From Candidatus Omnitrophota bacterium (GTDB taxonomy: Bacteria > Omnitrophota > Gorgyraeia > 2-02-FULL-51-18), in assembly GCA_022072175.1 (NCBI GenBank), contig JAJVIE010000013.1, positions 154,030 to 218,029 of the forward strand: a DNA stretch of 64,000 bases. Reading direction: 5' to 3'. The first letter of the stretch is position 1; each line of letters opens with the position of its first letter. Below, piece after piece: positions 33,711-43,387 of the stretch. Position numbers and translations under genes: made by a program. The notes beneath the pieces are model-generated. The model was not told where the DNA came from. It saw only the letters and a program-made list of their open reading frames with translations, and did not search any database.

Positions 33711-35521
33711 GCGCCCGGCTGGGACCGCTTGAGGTGCAGGAGCAACGAATCCTTGGGAAGCGTCGCTCCCGGTGAGGGGAAAACGACCTTGGACCCGATC
33801 ACCGCGAACAACGGCACTTCATAACCCCGTTCTTTGAGCGCCTCCGGCAGCGCTCGCAAAGGCTCGGTCAGCGTCACCGTCTCCAGCGTCCAGTGACCGT
33901 TCTCGTAGCCCTCGATCAGGTCCGACGGCTCGAGTCCCGCCGCCATCGTGTTGGGGTATCCCAACGACCCGTCGTAATGAGCCGATGTCACGCGGTCCCA
34001 GCGGTCGGACTTGTCCCAGATCCGATGCACATGCCCCCTGCCGACGAACCGCGAGAAAGTGCCGCACGTCAGGACGTTGACCTCATGGTTGGACGTCACC
34101 GCCAGCGAGGCACCGATACCCTTGAGATCGAGCGACTCGATGAAATCCGGATCGAAACCACTGCCGATATAGCACTCGAGGCCTTTGGAACTGGCCCAGT
34201 ACGCCGATCCCGGGTTGCTGTCGATGAGCACGACGGGCACTTCGGTGGCCTTCAGTCTCGCCGCCAGCTCACGCCCGAGAGCGTTGGCGCCGATGATGAC
34301 CAGGCCGCGTTTGGGGCCTTCGAGCACTCTCAATATCCAGGCGATCGGCGCCGAGAATACCGCGTAAAAAAGGATGGTCCCGCAGATCAGGAAGAACGTC
34401 AGCGGCAGGAAACGCCCTCCCCCGTGGAGCGAATGCTGTTCGAACTCCAGAGCGAAGTGCGAGGCCAGCACCGCCGAGACGATACCGCGAGGCGCGAACG
34501 CCGCCATGAAGAGCTTCTCGTTGAGGCCGAGGGACCGGTCCGGCAGTACGCTCACCAGGGCTGACAACGGCCTCACCACGAGGATCAGGAGCGCCAGCAG
34601 GACGAAACCTTCTCGGGAGATGTCCTTAAAGGCGGATATGGGGATGTTGCTGGCGATCAGGATGAAGAGCACGGAGATCGCGAACTGCGTCACCTGCTCC
34701 TTGAAATGGAAGATCTCTTCCTTGAACGCGAACTTCTTGTTGCCGATATAGAGACCCGCTACGGTGACGGTCACAAGCCCCGACTCGTTGAACATCCACT
34801 CGCTGAGGCCGAAGAACAGCAGGTTGCACGCCAGCAGATACAATCCGCCCAGCTCCTTGCCCTCGTACCGGAAGAGCCAGTCGCGCTTGAGGCCCTGCTC
34901 CATCAGATATCCGGCGCACAGACCGAACACCGCCCCGACCACCACCCTCATGGCGAAGAACGCGACCGGTCCGGCCAGCCCGACCGAACGGGCCACGAAC
35001 GCCTCGAACAGTAGCACCGACAGGATAACGCCCAGCGGGTCGATGAGGATCCCTTCCCACTTGAGCGCGTTGTGGAGCCGCTTGCCGACCGACAGACGCT
35101 GAAGGATCGGCACGACCACCGCCGGACCCGTGACCACGAGGATCGCGGCCAGGAGCACGCACCGGGTCCAATCCATCCCCGTCACCCAACGGGTCAGCAG
35201 CGACATCGTCACCAGCGTACAACCGACACCGAGCGTCAACAGGCGCCGCACGGAGAAGGAAACCTCGCGCCATTGCTCGGCCTTGAGCGAGGCGGCGCCC
35301 TCGAAGAGGATCACGGCCACCATCAGCGAGATATAGTGCGGGAAGTTGTGCCTGAAGATGGTCGGCCGGACCACATCGAGGCACTCCGGGCCCAGGAGCA
35401 TGCCGAAGGCCAGCAGGAAGAGAATGCTCGGCAGGCGCAGCTTGCGCGAGAGGATCAGCGACAGGATGCCCGCCGCGACGGTGAAGATCAGCGTCCCGAG
35501 CGGCTGCGTCACGTAGACCAT
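33707..35521 (-). CDS. CPA-type cation/proton antiporter with C-terminal TrkA-N (RCK) domain
   Basis: The 604-residue protein has about 12 transmembrane helices (residues 5-395) with antiporter core motifs (LFEGAASLK, VTGPAVVVPIL, EGILIDPLGVILSVLLFEA). A cytoplasmic Rossmann-type TrkA-N domain follows (about 405-520, GLVIIGANALGRELAARL ... VVLIDSNP), which usually binds NAD(H) or nucleotides and gates transport. The layout resembles NhaP- or KefB-like exchangers. The ion could be Na+ or K+. It overlaps the convergent DnaQ/GIY-YIG gene by CTAG and lies 23 bases after the MscS gene, suggesting osmotic or pH homeostasis. Confidence 0.88.
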   Translation of the reverse strand: MVYVTQPLGTLIFTVAAGILSLILSRKLRLPSILFLLAFGMLLGPECLDVVRPTIFRHNFPHYISLMVAVILFEGAASLKAEQWREVSFSVRRLLTLGVGCTLVTMSLLTRWVTGMDWTRCVLLAAILVVTGPAVVVPILQRLSVGKRLHNALKWEGILIDPLGVILSVLLFEAFVARSVGLAGPVAFFAMRVVVGAVFGLCAGYLMEQGLKRDWLFRYEGKELGGLYLLACNLLFFGLSEWMFNESGLVTVTVAGLYIGNKKFAFKEEIFHFKEQVTQFAISVLFILIASNIPISAFKDISREGFVLLALLILVVRPLSALVSVLPDRSLGLNEKLFMAAFAPRGIVSAVLASHFALEFEQHSLHGGGRFLPLTFFLICGTILFYAVFSAPIAWILRVLEGPKRGLVIIGANALGRELAARLKATEVPVVLIDSNPGSAYWASSKGLECYIGSGFDPDFIESLDLKGIGASLAVTSNHEVNVLTCGTFSRFVGRGHVHRIWDKSDRWDRVTSAHYDGSLGYPNTMAAGLEPSDLIEGYENGHWTLETVTLTEPLRALPEALKERGYEVPLFAVIGSKVVFPSPGATLPKDSLLLHLKRSQPGA

Positions 35522-35543
35522 GGGCGCTCAGGCATTCCGGAGA

Positions 35544-36605
35544 TCAGCTCTTGTGGACGTACAAGGTCTGGGTCGGGTAAGCGAAATCGATGCCTTCCTT
35601 CTCGAAGGTGTCCTTGAGCTTGAAGTTGATCTCCTGCTGCTTGTCCATGTAGACATTGTAGTCCGAGGAGAGCACGTAGTAGACGATCTCGTAGGTGAGC
35701 GACGAGTCACCGAAAGCCGAGAAGTGCACGCGGTCCAGGCGCGTGTCCGCGATGCCCGAGAGGATCGAACGCACGATCTCGGGAATGCGGCGGACCTTCT
35801 CCGCGGAGGTCTGATAGACCACGCCGATCCGGAAGACCACGCGGCGCAGGGCCATGCGCTTGAAGTTACGGATACGGCTCTTGGTCAGATCCGCGTTGGC
35901 GAAGACCAGCTGTTCACCGTGCAGACTGCGGATACGGGTCGTCTTGAGGCCGATGTACTCGACGGTGCCCATCAGATCGTCCACGATGATGAAATCCCCC
36001 ACCTCGAAGGGCTTGTCGACGAAGATCGACACCGCGCTGAAAAGGTCCCCGAGCAGGGCCTGGGAGGCCATCGCGACCGCGATACCGCCGATCCCGAGCC
36101 CGGCGACCAGGGCCGAGATATCGAGACCGAAGTTATCGAGCAGGAAGATAAGGCCCAGCGCCCAGAGGACCGCTCCGATGACGTTGGTGATGTTGCGGAT
36201 AGCGGCTTCGGCGGTCGTATCCTCGGGACGAGAGCGCTTGTACGTCCGGGTCACTCCGTACTTGACGATGGAGCGGGCGATGAGCACCAAACGCACCGTT
36301 ATCACCAGGATCAGCAGGTGCCTGATCGCCGCTCGTACGGACTCAGGCAGTTCCAGCTGGAGTGTCGCGATAAAAAGGGCCGCCGCCAGATAGGTCGGCA
36401 CTCCGATCTGGGCGAAGAGAGACACGACGAAGTCGTCGAAATCCAGCGGCGTCCTGGCGGCCCAGACCTGCAAGCGCGAGATGACCAGCGTCTTGATCAG
36501 CATGAACGCCAGGAAAAGTCCCGAGAGGGTCGCGATGGCGGTGAGATACTGCGCCACCGTGTTGCCGAAGTAAACGTCGTTAAGTGTCAGCGTCGATAGG
36601 GACAT
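35544..36605 (-). CDS. MscS-family mechanosensitive channel
   Basis: A 353-residue channel. Four or five transmembrane helices precede the pore helix, which carries the Gly/Ala packing pattern GLGIGGIAVAMASQALLGDLFSA. The beta domain follows (VDKPFEVGDFIIVDDLMGTVEYIGLKTTRIRSLHGEQLVFANADL), then the alpha/beta vestibule. It releases solutes on hypo-osmotic shock. AAGGAG lies nine bases before the ATG at 36605. Neighbours include a cation antiporter and the trehalose operon, together forming an osmoadaptation cluster. Confidence 0.93.
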   Translation of the reverse strand: MSLSTLTLNDVYFGNTVAQYLTAIATLSGLFLAFMLIKTLVISRLQVWAARTPLDFDDFVVSLFAQIGVPTYLAAALFIATLQLELPESVRAAIRHLLILVITVRLVLIARSIVKYGVTRTYKRSRPEDTTAEAAIRNITNVIGAVLWALGLIFLLDNFGLDISALVAGLGIGGIAVAMASQALLGDLFSAVSIFVDKPFEVGDFIIVDDLMGTVEYIGLKTTRIRSLHGEQLVFANADLTKSRIRNFKRMALRRVVFRIGVVYQTSAEKVRRIPEIVRSILSGIADTRLDRVHFSAFGDSSLTYEIVYYVLSSDYNVYMDKQQEINFKLKDTFEKEGIDFAYPTQTLYVHKS

Positions 36606-36662
36606 CCCGAGATCTCCTTGTCCTTGCGCGTCACCCCGAGACCGGGGCCGCTATGGATCGGT

Positions 36663-37433
36663 TCAGCAGAGCTCTTCAAGCAGGCCCGCCAGCTCGCGGG
36701 GGCCCTCGATACGGTACTGGGCATGACTGCGGACCCCACGGCCAACGCGCACGGTGACGGCCTTGTTCCGAAGCTGTCTGAACATATCCTCATCGGTCCT
36801 GTCGTCGCCGCACACCAGCGCCCGGTCCGCGCGAACGCTCTTATAGAGCCGCTCGGCGGCGCGTCCTTTGTCCCAGCGCACGTCCGGACGGACCTCGAGG
36901 ACCTGCTTGCCGCGCCTCCAGATCAGTGGCTGTCCGGAAGCCTTGTGCCTGTAGTACGAGAGCGTCCGCTCCAAGAGCAGGCGGCGCTCACGGCTCAGCC
37001 CCCGGTAATGCACGCTCAGGGTCCAGCCCTTGTGTTCGAGCCGTACTCCGGGCCAATGACCTACGGTCACGTGGAGCTTGCGGTGCAGGATGTCGAGGAG
37101 CGGGCGCAGGTGGCGCGCGCGCAGGACCTCCGGATGGCCGGTGACATGCCGGTCCGTGGATTCCAGACCGTGGTTGCCAATCAGAATAGCGCCCGGCACT
37201 CGAACACGGGACCTCAGGTCGCGTAAGGCGCGGCCCGAGATCACGGCGACCTTACGGCCCTTGGTGCGGGCCAACCGGCGCAGGACCCGCTCGATGGTCG
37301 GCTCCATCCGCGCGGCCTTGGGGTCCGCCACGATCAGAGAGAGCGTGCCGTCAAAATCCAGCAGGAGGAGCAGTCTCTTGGCCGAGCGCAGGCGGTCTAG
37401 GACCTCCGCGCGACCGGACTTCAACCGCTTCAT
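36663..37433 (-). CDS. otsB: Trehalose-6-phosphate phosphatase
   Basis: The start at 37433 ([10 protein letters not shown]) overlaps the otsA stop by ATGA and gives 256 residues. It is a HAD-superfamily phosphatase: motif I DFDGT (26-30), motif II in VAVISGR, and motif IV CGDDRTDEDMF, with a C2-type cap between. It dephosphorylates trehalose 6-phosphate from OtsA to give the osmoprotectant trehalose. The translational coupling fits a two-step pathway. Confidence 0.93.
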   Translation of the reverse strand: MKRLKSGRAEVLDRLRSAKRLLLLLDFDGTLSLIVADPKAARMEPTIERVLRRLARTKGRKVAVISGRALRDLRSRVRVPGAILIGNHGLESTDRHVTGHPEVLRARHLRPLLDILHRKLHVTVGHWPGVRLEHKGWTLSVHYRGLSRERRLLLERTLSYYRHKASGQPLIWRRGKQVLEVRPDVRWDKGRAAERLYKSVRADRALVCGDDRTDEDMFRQLRNKAVTVRVGRGVRSHAQYRIEGPRELAGLLEELC

Positions 37434-39658
37434 GGAGGCGTGACCGGCTCGTCCAGACGGATCCGGGACAGGTCTCCGATCAGATCCGCGGCCCAACGGT
37501 AGATGTTGCGCTCGCGGACCACCGCGCGCATCTCCCTCATGCGCCGCGTCCGCTCCGCCTCGGGCATCTCCACGGCCGTCCGGATCGCATCGGCCAGCTG
37601 GCTGATGTCGTAAGGATTGACCACGATCGAGTCCAACAGCTCCCGGGAAGCTCCGGTGAACTGGCTCAACACCAGAACACCTTTGTCGTCGTTGCGGCTG
37701 GCGACGTATTCCTTGGCGACGAGGTTCATGCCATCGTGCAGGGACGTGACCAGACAGACGTCGGCCGCCCGATAGTACGGCAGGATCTCTTCCTGGCTAT
37801 GATGGCGGATGAGCAGAACGATGGGTTTCCAGCGCTTCTGTTTGTACTTGGCGTTGATACGCTCGGCCTCACGCTGGACGTCCGACTCGAACTCCTGGTA
37901 GCGCGGTATGAGCGAGCGGCTGGGTGCCCCGATCTGTACGAACGTGAACTTGCCCTCGTAGCGCGGATTGCGCTCGAGGAACGTCTCGACCGCTCGGAAC
38001 CTCTCGAGAATGCCCTTGGTGTAATCCAGACGGTCGACGCCCAGCCCGATCATCTCGGCCTCGACCCCGTGGGGCTTGAGCACGTCCGCCGGAGCCACGG
38101 GACCGTCCGCCGGTCGCTCCTCGGTGAAGCTGATGGAGATCGGGAACGGCTTGACGGAGGTCGTCTGGCCTTGCCGGAGCACCGTGAAGTGTTCGTAGTC
38201 GATGCGTGACTCGAGCGCGCGGTCCACGGTCTCCATGAAGTTGTTGCAGTGGAACTGCGTGTGAAATCCGATCAGGTCCGCTCCGAGCATGCCGTCCAGG
38301 ATCTCTTTCTGCCACGGACAGATGCCGAAGGACTCAGGATTGGGCCAGGGGATGTGCCAGAAGATCGCGATGCGCGCGTCAGGACGCTTCTGCTTGATCA
38401 TGCGCGGCAGGAGCGCGAAGTGATAGTCCTGTACGAGCACGAACGGCTCGGTGGTGTCGGCCATCTCTTGGAGCAGGGCGTCCGCGAACTTGCGGTTGAC
38501 GGCCTCGTAATCGAGCCAGTCGCTCTCGCGGAACATCGGGCGAGTATGCGCGACATGGCACAGCGGCCACAGACCCTCGTTGGAGAACCCGTAGTAGAAC
38601 CCGTCCTCTTCTTCCTTGGCCAGCCACACGCGCCTGAGCGTGTATTGCGGCTCCTCCGGCGGGACCCGCAGACGATCGTTCTCGTCGACGGTCTGCCGGT
38701 CGGCGTCACCGCTGCCTTGCGCGACCCAGGTGCCGCCGCAGGCCTTGAGGATCGGCTCGATGGCGGTCACAAGGCCGCTGGCGGGCTTGATCCACTCGAT
38801 GCCCTTGCCCTTGCGGGAATGCACGTACGGTTCGCGGTTGGAGATCACGAAGATCGGACGTCCCGCAAGACGGATACGGACGAATTCCTTGAGCCGCTCG
38901 GCCGTCCACAGCGACTCGGACTGCAGTCGCAACCTCGCCTCCTCCTCGGCCGCCAGCCGGGCGGACTCGAGGCTCGAGGCCATCTTGCGCACCTCGCGCA
39001 CCAAGGGTCCGAGCAGATGATCATCCCGGCGGTCCGGCTCGAGGCGGGCGTCCCCCATCCGGATCCGGCGCACCCAGTTCGTGGCTCTGCGCATCGGATA
39101 CATGACGTTGAGATAGACGACCAGGAGCGTCGCCAGCGCGATCGCCAGGGCTTGAACGAACACACGCAGGAAATTCTGCTGCCAGATCCTTCGCGCGCGC
39201 TCCTCGATGAAAGCGACCGAATGGTACACCTGCAGGCGATGGTCCTCGATACCCAGATAGACCAAGGGAACCGTGCGGACGTGCAGTCGTCCGGACCCCG
39301 CCCGGAAGGATCCGCTGGTCGTCTCCGGCACGGCCTGGCCTCTGTCCGGCAGTCCCCAGTGCTCCACCAGCGCCCGCGAGATCTCCAGGATATTCCCGTC
39401 CGGGGCGATGAGCGCGATACCGGCGAGCCTTTCTCGTCCGGAGAATTTCTCGGCAAGGTTCGTCAGCGTGGCCGGATCACTGTTCTGGTGGAGGGCGGAG
39501 ATGTAGGGCTGAAGGCTGTCGCTCAACAGCTCGGAGCGGCGTTCGAGCTCCTGCAAGAGGCGCGACTGTTCCGTTCGGACCTGCGTCCAAGTAAAGACGA
39601 AGGCCACGGTCGCGATGATCAGGATGAGGGTGGCGACGATGCGCAGTGTCAGTTTCAT
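37430..39658 (-). CDS. otsA: Trehalose-6-phosphate synthase (GT20) with N-terminal membrane sensor-like module
   Basis: The start is ATG 39658 ([20 protein letters not shown]), giving 742 residues against about 470 for ordinary OtsA. Residues 5-22 are a transmembrane helix. About 25-160 form an extracytoplasmic region resembling a sensor domain, 164-184 is a second transmembrane helix, and 185-255 is a HAMP-like and coiled-coil linker. The GT20 catalytic domain begins near residue 268 ([35 protein letters not shown]) and includes [35 protein letters not shown] and [16 protein letters not shown]. It makes trehalose 6-phosphate from UDP- or GDP-glucose and glucose 6-phosphate. The front end suggests that membrane or osmotic signals control the enzyme directly. 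Confidence 0.92.
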   Translation of the reverse strand: MKLTLRIVATLILIIATVAFVFTWTQVRTEQSRLLQELERRSELLSDSLQPYISALHQNSDPATLTNLAEKFSGRERLAGIALIAPDGNILEISRALVEHWGLPDRGQAVPETTSGSFRAGSGRLHVRTVPLVYLGIEDHRLQVYHSVAFIEERARRIWQQNFLRVFVQALAIALATLLVVYLNVMYPMRRATNWVRRIRMGDARLEPDRRDDHLLGPLVREVRKMASSLESARLAAEEEARLRLQSESLWTAERLKEFVRIRLAGRPIFVISNREPYVHSRKGKGIEWIKPASGLVTAIEPILKACGGTWVAQGSGDADRQTVDENDRLRVPPEEPQYTLRRVWLAKEEEDGFYYGFSNEGLWPLCHVAHTRPMFRESDWLDYEAVNRKFADALLQEMADTTEPFVLVQDYHFALLPRMIKQKRPDARIAIFWHIPWPNPESFGICPWQKEILDGMLGADLIGFHTQFHCNNFMETVDRALESRIDYEHFTVLRQGQTTSVKPFPISISFTEERPADGPVAPADVLKPHGVEAEMIGLGVDRLDYTKGILERFRAVETFLERNPRYEGKFTFVQIGAPSRSLIPRYQEFESDVQREAERINAKYKQKRWKPIVLLIRHHSQEEILPYYRAADVCLVTSLHDGMNLVAKEYVASRNDDKGVLVLSQFTGASRELLDSIVVNPYDISQLADAIRTAVEMPEAERTRRMREMRAVVRERNIYRWAADLIGDLSRIRLDEPVTPP

Positions 39659-39794
39659 CGTTCGATGGGGCGGCGGCCCGACCGCCCCGCAACCTCCGGG
39701 CATGACCCGGACCCTTGAGTGCTAAGCTTCTTTTCTGTTTGTATCAGCTCTTACAGGAGGTTGGCAACCCTTTTCGGCTCAGAGCTATGATAAA

Positions 39795-40295
39795 ATGTTA
39801 GGCGTAATGACACCACAGGTGAAACGGGACTTCAGCTCTCTACTGCTGTTGACGCTGGCGGCGGTGCTTTTCGTGTGCGGCATCCTGATGCCGGTGATCA
39901 CGGTCAGTCAGATGTTCTTCTTTAAGGACACCTTCTCGGTGATCAGCGGGATCGAAGCTCTCTGGAACGAACGTCATCGCACCTTGGCGGTGATCGTCCT
40001 GCTCTTCTCCATCGTGTTCCCGGCCTTCAAACTCTCGCTCCTGGCCGTCCTGTGGGCCCGTCCGATCTCCGACCCGGCACGCAAGAACCTGATCCGCCTG
40101 CTCGGTTGGATGGGCAAGTGGTCGATGCTGGATGTCTTCGTGGTCGCTGTGACGGTGGTGATCGCCAAGCTGTCGGGATTCGCGGACGCTCAAGCCCGGA
40201 TCGGCATCTATCTGTTCGGAGCCTCGGTCCTCATCACGATGATCGCCGCCTGGCGCATCGAGCGCTCTCAGCAGGCGGCCGCGCCTCGTTCGTGA
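39795..40295 (+). CDS. PqiA-like integral membrane protein
   Basis: A 166-residue protein with four transmembrane helices and the single-module PqiA signature, notably GKWSMLDVFVVAV, which matches the GRWSMLDVFVV motif of paraquat-inducible protein A. PqiA-type proteins support lipid transport with MCE proteins in proteobacteria, but no MCE or PqiC partner is nearby. A second ATG at 39807 with TTAGG just upstream is an alternative start. The C-terminal end overlaps the convergent NnrS-like gene by 28 bases. Confidence 0.8.
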   Translation: MLGVMTPQVKRDFSSLLLLTLAAVLFVCGILMPVITVSQMFFFKDTFSVISGIEALWNERHRTLAVIVLLFSIVFPAFKLSLLAVLWARPISDPARKNLIRLLGWMGKWSMLDVFVVAVTVVIAKLSGFADAQARIGIYLFGASVLITMIAAWRIERSQQAAAPRS

Positions 40296-41518
40296 TGGCC
40301 GTGGCCGTCACCGGCCCGGGGCAGTCTGAAGACCAGTCGAGCGGCTGACCCGATCCAGACGCACGCGGCGACCAGCCAGAACGCGGCCGATGCGGCCACC
40401 CAAAGGAAGTACCGCTCGGGATCAGCGGCGGCATAGAGCCTGCAGGCCAGGGCGGTCAGATGCGCCGTGAGCATCGTCCCGAAGAACCACCCGCTACCGT
40501 GGATCCGGTCGCCGCGCCCCCCGTGGCTCATCACCACCATCGCCGACACCGTCAGCGTCATGAGACTGAACCCTCCCAGGAACAGCACGTGCACGACGAC
40601 CGAGCGCACCACCGGCAGCAGGGCCGGCAGGACCAGGCCCGCGAGCACCGCCCAGAACGACACCGCCATGGACCAGGTGAAAGCACTGCGCACCGGAGGA
40701 GCGGCCACGAGCGATCTTGAGCGCAGCATCAGCGCGGCCGCCGTCAGCGCGAGCACACCGGCGGCGACTTGAGCGTGTCCGGCTGCCTCAAGGGCCAATC
40801 CGGCGAACAGCGACACACCCCCCGCGATCTGGGCCAGGACCGAGGCGCCGCCCGGCGGCCCGGACCGGCGCATCTCCTGCGGGTCCGGCTGACGCTGACT
40901 GCCCATCAGCCGCGGTCCCAGGAAACCGCCGACGCCCAAGACTACGCTCAACAAAAAACCTTTTTCCCACAGGAGTTTGGCCAGGACCGTCCAAAAAGCG
41001 TCCATCGGCCGCTCCAGCCCGATGAGCTGGATCAGTGACCCGGCCAGGGCCGAAGCGAACGCCACCGGCAGCCAAACGAACTCCACCGGAGGCCGCGGGG
41101 CTCCCGAAGACCGCGATCCCAGGCGCTTTACGATGAAACGCGCGAGCGTCAGCACCCAGGCGATCTCGATGACCGCGACCCATTTCCATGCGCCCAGCTC
41201 GAGCGCCGTGTAGAGCCCCGTCAGGAGCCCCAGGACGCTGAGCACTTCGGAGCGCGTTGAAGGGCCTGTCGCCGAGAAGCGCGGGACCGCCGTCATGAGG
41301 AACCCCGCGATGTAGGCGCCCATGAAAAGGCGCGTCTGGATCACCGCGTGCACTCCGACGGGATAGCTCTCCTTCCACCCGAGGCCATAGGCCATCCAGT
41401 GGCCGATGCCGTGCAGACCCATGAGCATCCCGAAAAGGAAAAGCAGGCGGTAAGGTTCGGTCCATACCGCCGCACGGCGACCGCTGAAGACCGTGGACCC
41501 GGAGGCGTTACGATCCAT
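40268..41518 (-). CDS. NnrS-family membrane protein
   Basis: A 416-residue protein with about 12 transmembrane helices. It shows NnrS features: an N-terminal PYRLLFLFGMLMGLHGIGHWM segment, MGAYIAGFLMTAVPRF, and a later MVVMSHGGRGDR. NnrS proteins bind heme and copper and are linked to nitric oxide stress and denitrification. No NO reductase or nitrite reductase lies near. The gene overlaps the CbiX-like gene by 11 bases, so it is probably co-transcribed with it. The C-terminus is His-rich (GDGHGHHERG), which may bind metal. Confidence 0.85.
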   Translation of the reverse strand: MDRNASGSTVFSGRRAAVWTEPYRLLFLFGMLMGLHGIGHWMAYGLGWKESYPVGVHAVIQTRLFMGAYIAGFLMTAVPRFSATGPSTRSEVLSVLGLLTGLYTALELGAWKWVAVIEIAWVLTLARFIVKRLGSRSSGAPRPPVEFVWLPVAFASALAGSLIQLIGLERPMDAFWTVLAKLLWEKGFLLSVVLGVGGFLGPRLMGSQRQPDPQEMRRSGPPGGASVLAQIAGGVSLFAGLALEAAGHAQVAAGVLALTAAALMLRSRSLVAAPPVRSAFTWSMAVSFWAVLAGLVLPALLPVVRSVVVHVLFLGGFSLMTLTVSAMVVMSHGGRGDRIHGSGWFFGTMLTAHLTALACRLYAAADPERYFLWVAASAAFWLVAACVWIGSAARLVFRLPRAGDGHGHHERGAAAC

Positions 41519-42047
41519 GGGAGGTCAGTTGACGGTGATGCCGGATCCGCGCGGCCAGAAAGACGGCCGTCTCGGCCGGATCGATGGGCCACACGTACTC
41601 GAGCGTGAGGTCCGGATAGGCGTTCCTGGCCTTGCGGATCTCCTCGGGGATCTCGCGTTCGGAGTGCACGCCTCCGCGGGTGAGCATCGGCGTGGCGACG
41701 TACACGCGGCGCCGGCCCTCGCGCGCCAGCGCCTCGATCGCCGAGGCGATATCCGGATCACAGAACTCGTTGAAAGCCACGCGCACTTCCATGCCCAGTT
41801 CGCGTCCGAGGTGGGCCGCAAGCTCCGTCGAGGAAGCCCAGAAGAGGTCGTTGGAGTGCGTGCGGCGCCAGGAGCGCATCCTGAGGTCGAGCTCGCGGAA
41901 ACGCCGCTCCTGTGGATCGGCCGCCGGCCCTCCGTGCGCGTGCCCGTACCGGGCCTTGAGCCGGAAGAACTCCGCCCGCTCGCTCTCCGGGAAATCCGCC
42001 GGCACCGCTCCGTGCATCACCAAGAGGACCACGCTCGCTGGATCCAT
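41508..42047 (-). CDS. CbiX/SirB-like sirohydrochlorin chelatase-family protein
   Basis: The start at 42047 (MDPASVVLLVMHGAV) is supported by AGGAG eight bases upstream and gives 179 residues. The family motifs are LVMHGAVP with the catalytic His, VRVAFNEFCDPDIASAIEAL, and VYVATPMLTRGGVHSEREIP with the second His. Members insert Fe, Co or Ni into tetrapyrroles. A 50-residue insert rich in Arg, Glu and Ser follows the first motif. Whether it makes siroheme for the missing sulfite reductase or serves another tetrapyrrole is not shown. It overlaps the NnrS-like gene. Confidence 0.78.
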   Translation of the reverse strand: MDPASVVLLVMHGAVPADFPESERAEFFRLKARYGHAHGGPAADPQERRFRELDLRMRSWRRTHSNDLFWASSTELAAHLGRELGMEVRVAFNEFCDPDIASAIEALAREGRRRVYVATPMLTRGGVHSEREIPEEIRKARNAYPDLTLEYVWPIDPAETAVFLAARIRHHRQLTSHGS

Positions 42048-42072
42048 CGTCAGGTCTCCTATGGTCATCATC

Positions 42073-42093
42073 ATAACACCCCCGTGTTATAAT
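42073..42093 (+). promoter_or_regulatory. Leaderless promoter of the rRNA methyltransferase gene within an inverted repeat
   Basis: TGT-TATAAT forms an extended -10 (hexamer 42088-42093), seven bases before the ATG at 42101. The same bases take part in the perfect inverted repeat ATAACAC-CCCC-GTGTTAT (42073-42090). The repeat sits between two divergent genes and could bind a regulator. No good -35 is seen. Confidence 0.6.
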
Positions 42094-42100
42094 CCGCCGC

Positions 42101-43387
42101 ATGCGACCCGACCGGCCTCCGATCGAGCTGACAGCGGGAGAGTTGACGCCCAAGGGCCCCGCCGCCGCGGAGCACGCCGGGCGCCCGTACCTGCTGTGGG
42201 GGGCCCTGCCCGGCGAGCGCGTGCTCGCGCGTCCGTACAAGAAGGGACGCGAATGGTACGCCGCCGCGCTCGAGGTGCTCGACCGATCGCCCCACCGCGT
42301 CGAGACGGCCGAACCCCATCACCTGTGCTGTTCGCCCTGGCAGATCCTCTCGGACGAGCTGGCCTCGCTCACCAAGCGCCGCATCGCCTCGGCGGCGTAC
42401 CGGGCGGCGGGGCATCCGGTATCCGCTGACGCACTCGAGCTGCTGTCGGACCCCGCGCGGAGATACGGCTACCGCAATAAGATGGAATACGGCTTTTACG
42501 CCGACGAGTCGGGACTGTTCTTCTCGTTCTTCGAGCGGCACTGGAAGCGCAAGTGCCCGATCGACGTCTGCCGCCTGGCCGAAGCTTCGCTCAACACCGC
42601 CGCGCTGGGCGTTCTCGGACACCTGCGCGCGGCCGGCCGCCAAGGGCGACCGTACAAGACGCTCCTTCTGCGGCACGATGGCTCCGGCAACACGATCGCA
42701 TCGTTGTACGTCACCGACGGAGAGTGGAGCTTGGGACATCCGGAGGGCGTGACGGGATTGGCCGGTTTTCAGGTGCACCATTCCGACCGGCGGACACCGG
42801 CGTCGGTGTCCCACGCCGAGCTGTACCGATGGGGGACGGACACGCTCGAGACGCCGGTGCTGGGCCGTCGTCTGAGCTACGGGGTCGGTAGTTTTTTTCA
42901 GATCAATGTGCCGCTGTTCGAGCGCGCGCTCGAGCGCATGGCACCGTACGTCGAAACGGGCCGGCCGCTGGTGGACCTCTACGGAGGAGTGGGCGCGATC
43001 GGCGTGTCCTTGGGACAGCGCGCCGCTTCTGTCACGGTGGTGGATTCGGCGGCCGAAGCGATCGAACATGCGCAGCGCAACCTCGAGCGCCATCTGCCCG
43101 GACGCTCGCGCGCGGAGCTCGGGTCCGCCGAGAAGCTCTTGGATCACGTCACCGGCGAAGCCACGCTGATCGTGGACCCGCCTCGCACCGGCCTGCATCC
43201 CGAGGTCGTCTCACGGATCCTGTCGGCCCTGCCGCCCCGCGTGATCTATCTCTCGTGCAACGTGCTGACGCAGGCGCGCGACTACGCGGCGCTCTCCTCC
43301 GCCTATGCGGTGCGGGAGCTGGTCCTGCTGGATTTTTTCCCCAACACGCCGCACATCGAGTCCCTGCTCATCCTCGAGCGCCGCTAG
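42101..43387 (+). CDS. RlmD/TrmA-family 5-methyluridine RNA methyltransferase
   Basis: The 428-residue SAM-dependent enzyme starts with a short TRAM-like region (GELTPKGPAAAEHAGRPYLLWGALPGERVLARPYKKGREW). The RNA-binding core follows (YGYRNKMEYGF). The methyltransferase domain has SFFQINVPLFE, VDLYGGVGAIGVSL, VDPPRTGLHPEV and the catalytic cysteine in IYLSCNVLTQARD. It methylates uridine at C5 in 23S rRNA (RlmD/RlmCD) or tRNA (TrmA); the target cannot be fixed. The Fe-S cysteine set of RlmD is only partly recognisable (CCSPWQ, KCPIDVC). Its stop overlaps the PP2C gene's stop at CTAG. Confidence 0.9.
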   Translation: MRPDRPPIELTAGELTPKGPAAAEHAGRPYLLWGALPGERVLARPYKKGREWYAAALEVLDRSPHRVETAEPHHLCCSPWQILSDELASLTKRRIASAAYRAAGHPVSADALELLSDPARRYGYRNKMEYGFYADESGLFFSFFERHWKRKCPIDVCRLAEASLNTAALGVLGHLRAAGRQGRPYKTLLLRHDGSGNTIASLYVTDGEWSLGHPEGVTGLAGFQVHHSDRRTPASVSHAELYRWGTDTLETPVLGRRLSYGVGSFFQINVPLFERALERMAPYVETGRPLVDLYGGVGAIGVSLGQRAASVTVVDSAAEAIEHAQRNLERHLPGRSRAELGSAEKLLDHVTGEATLIVDPPRTGLHPEVVSRILSALPPRVIYLSCNVLTQARDYAALSSAYAVRELVLLDFFPNTPHIESLLILERR

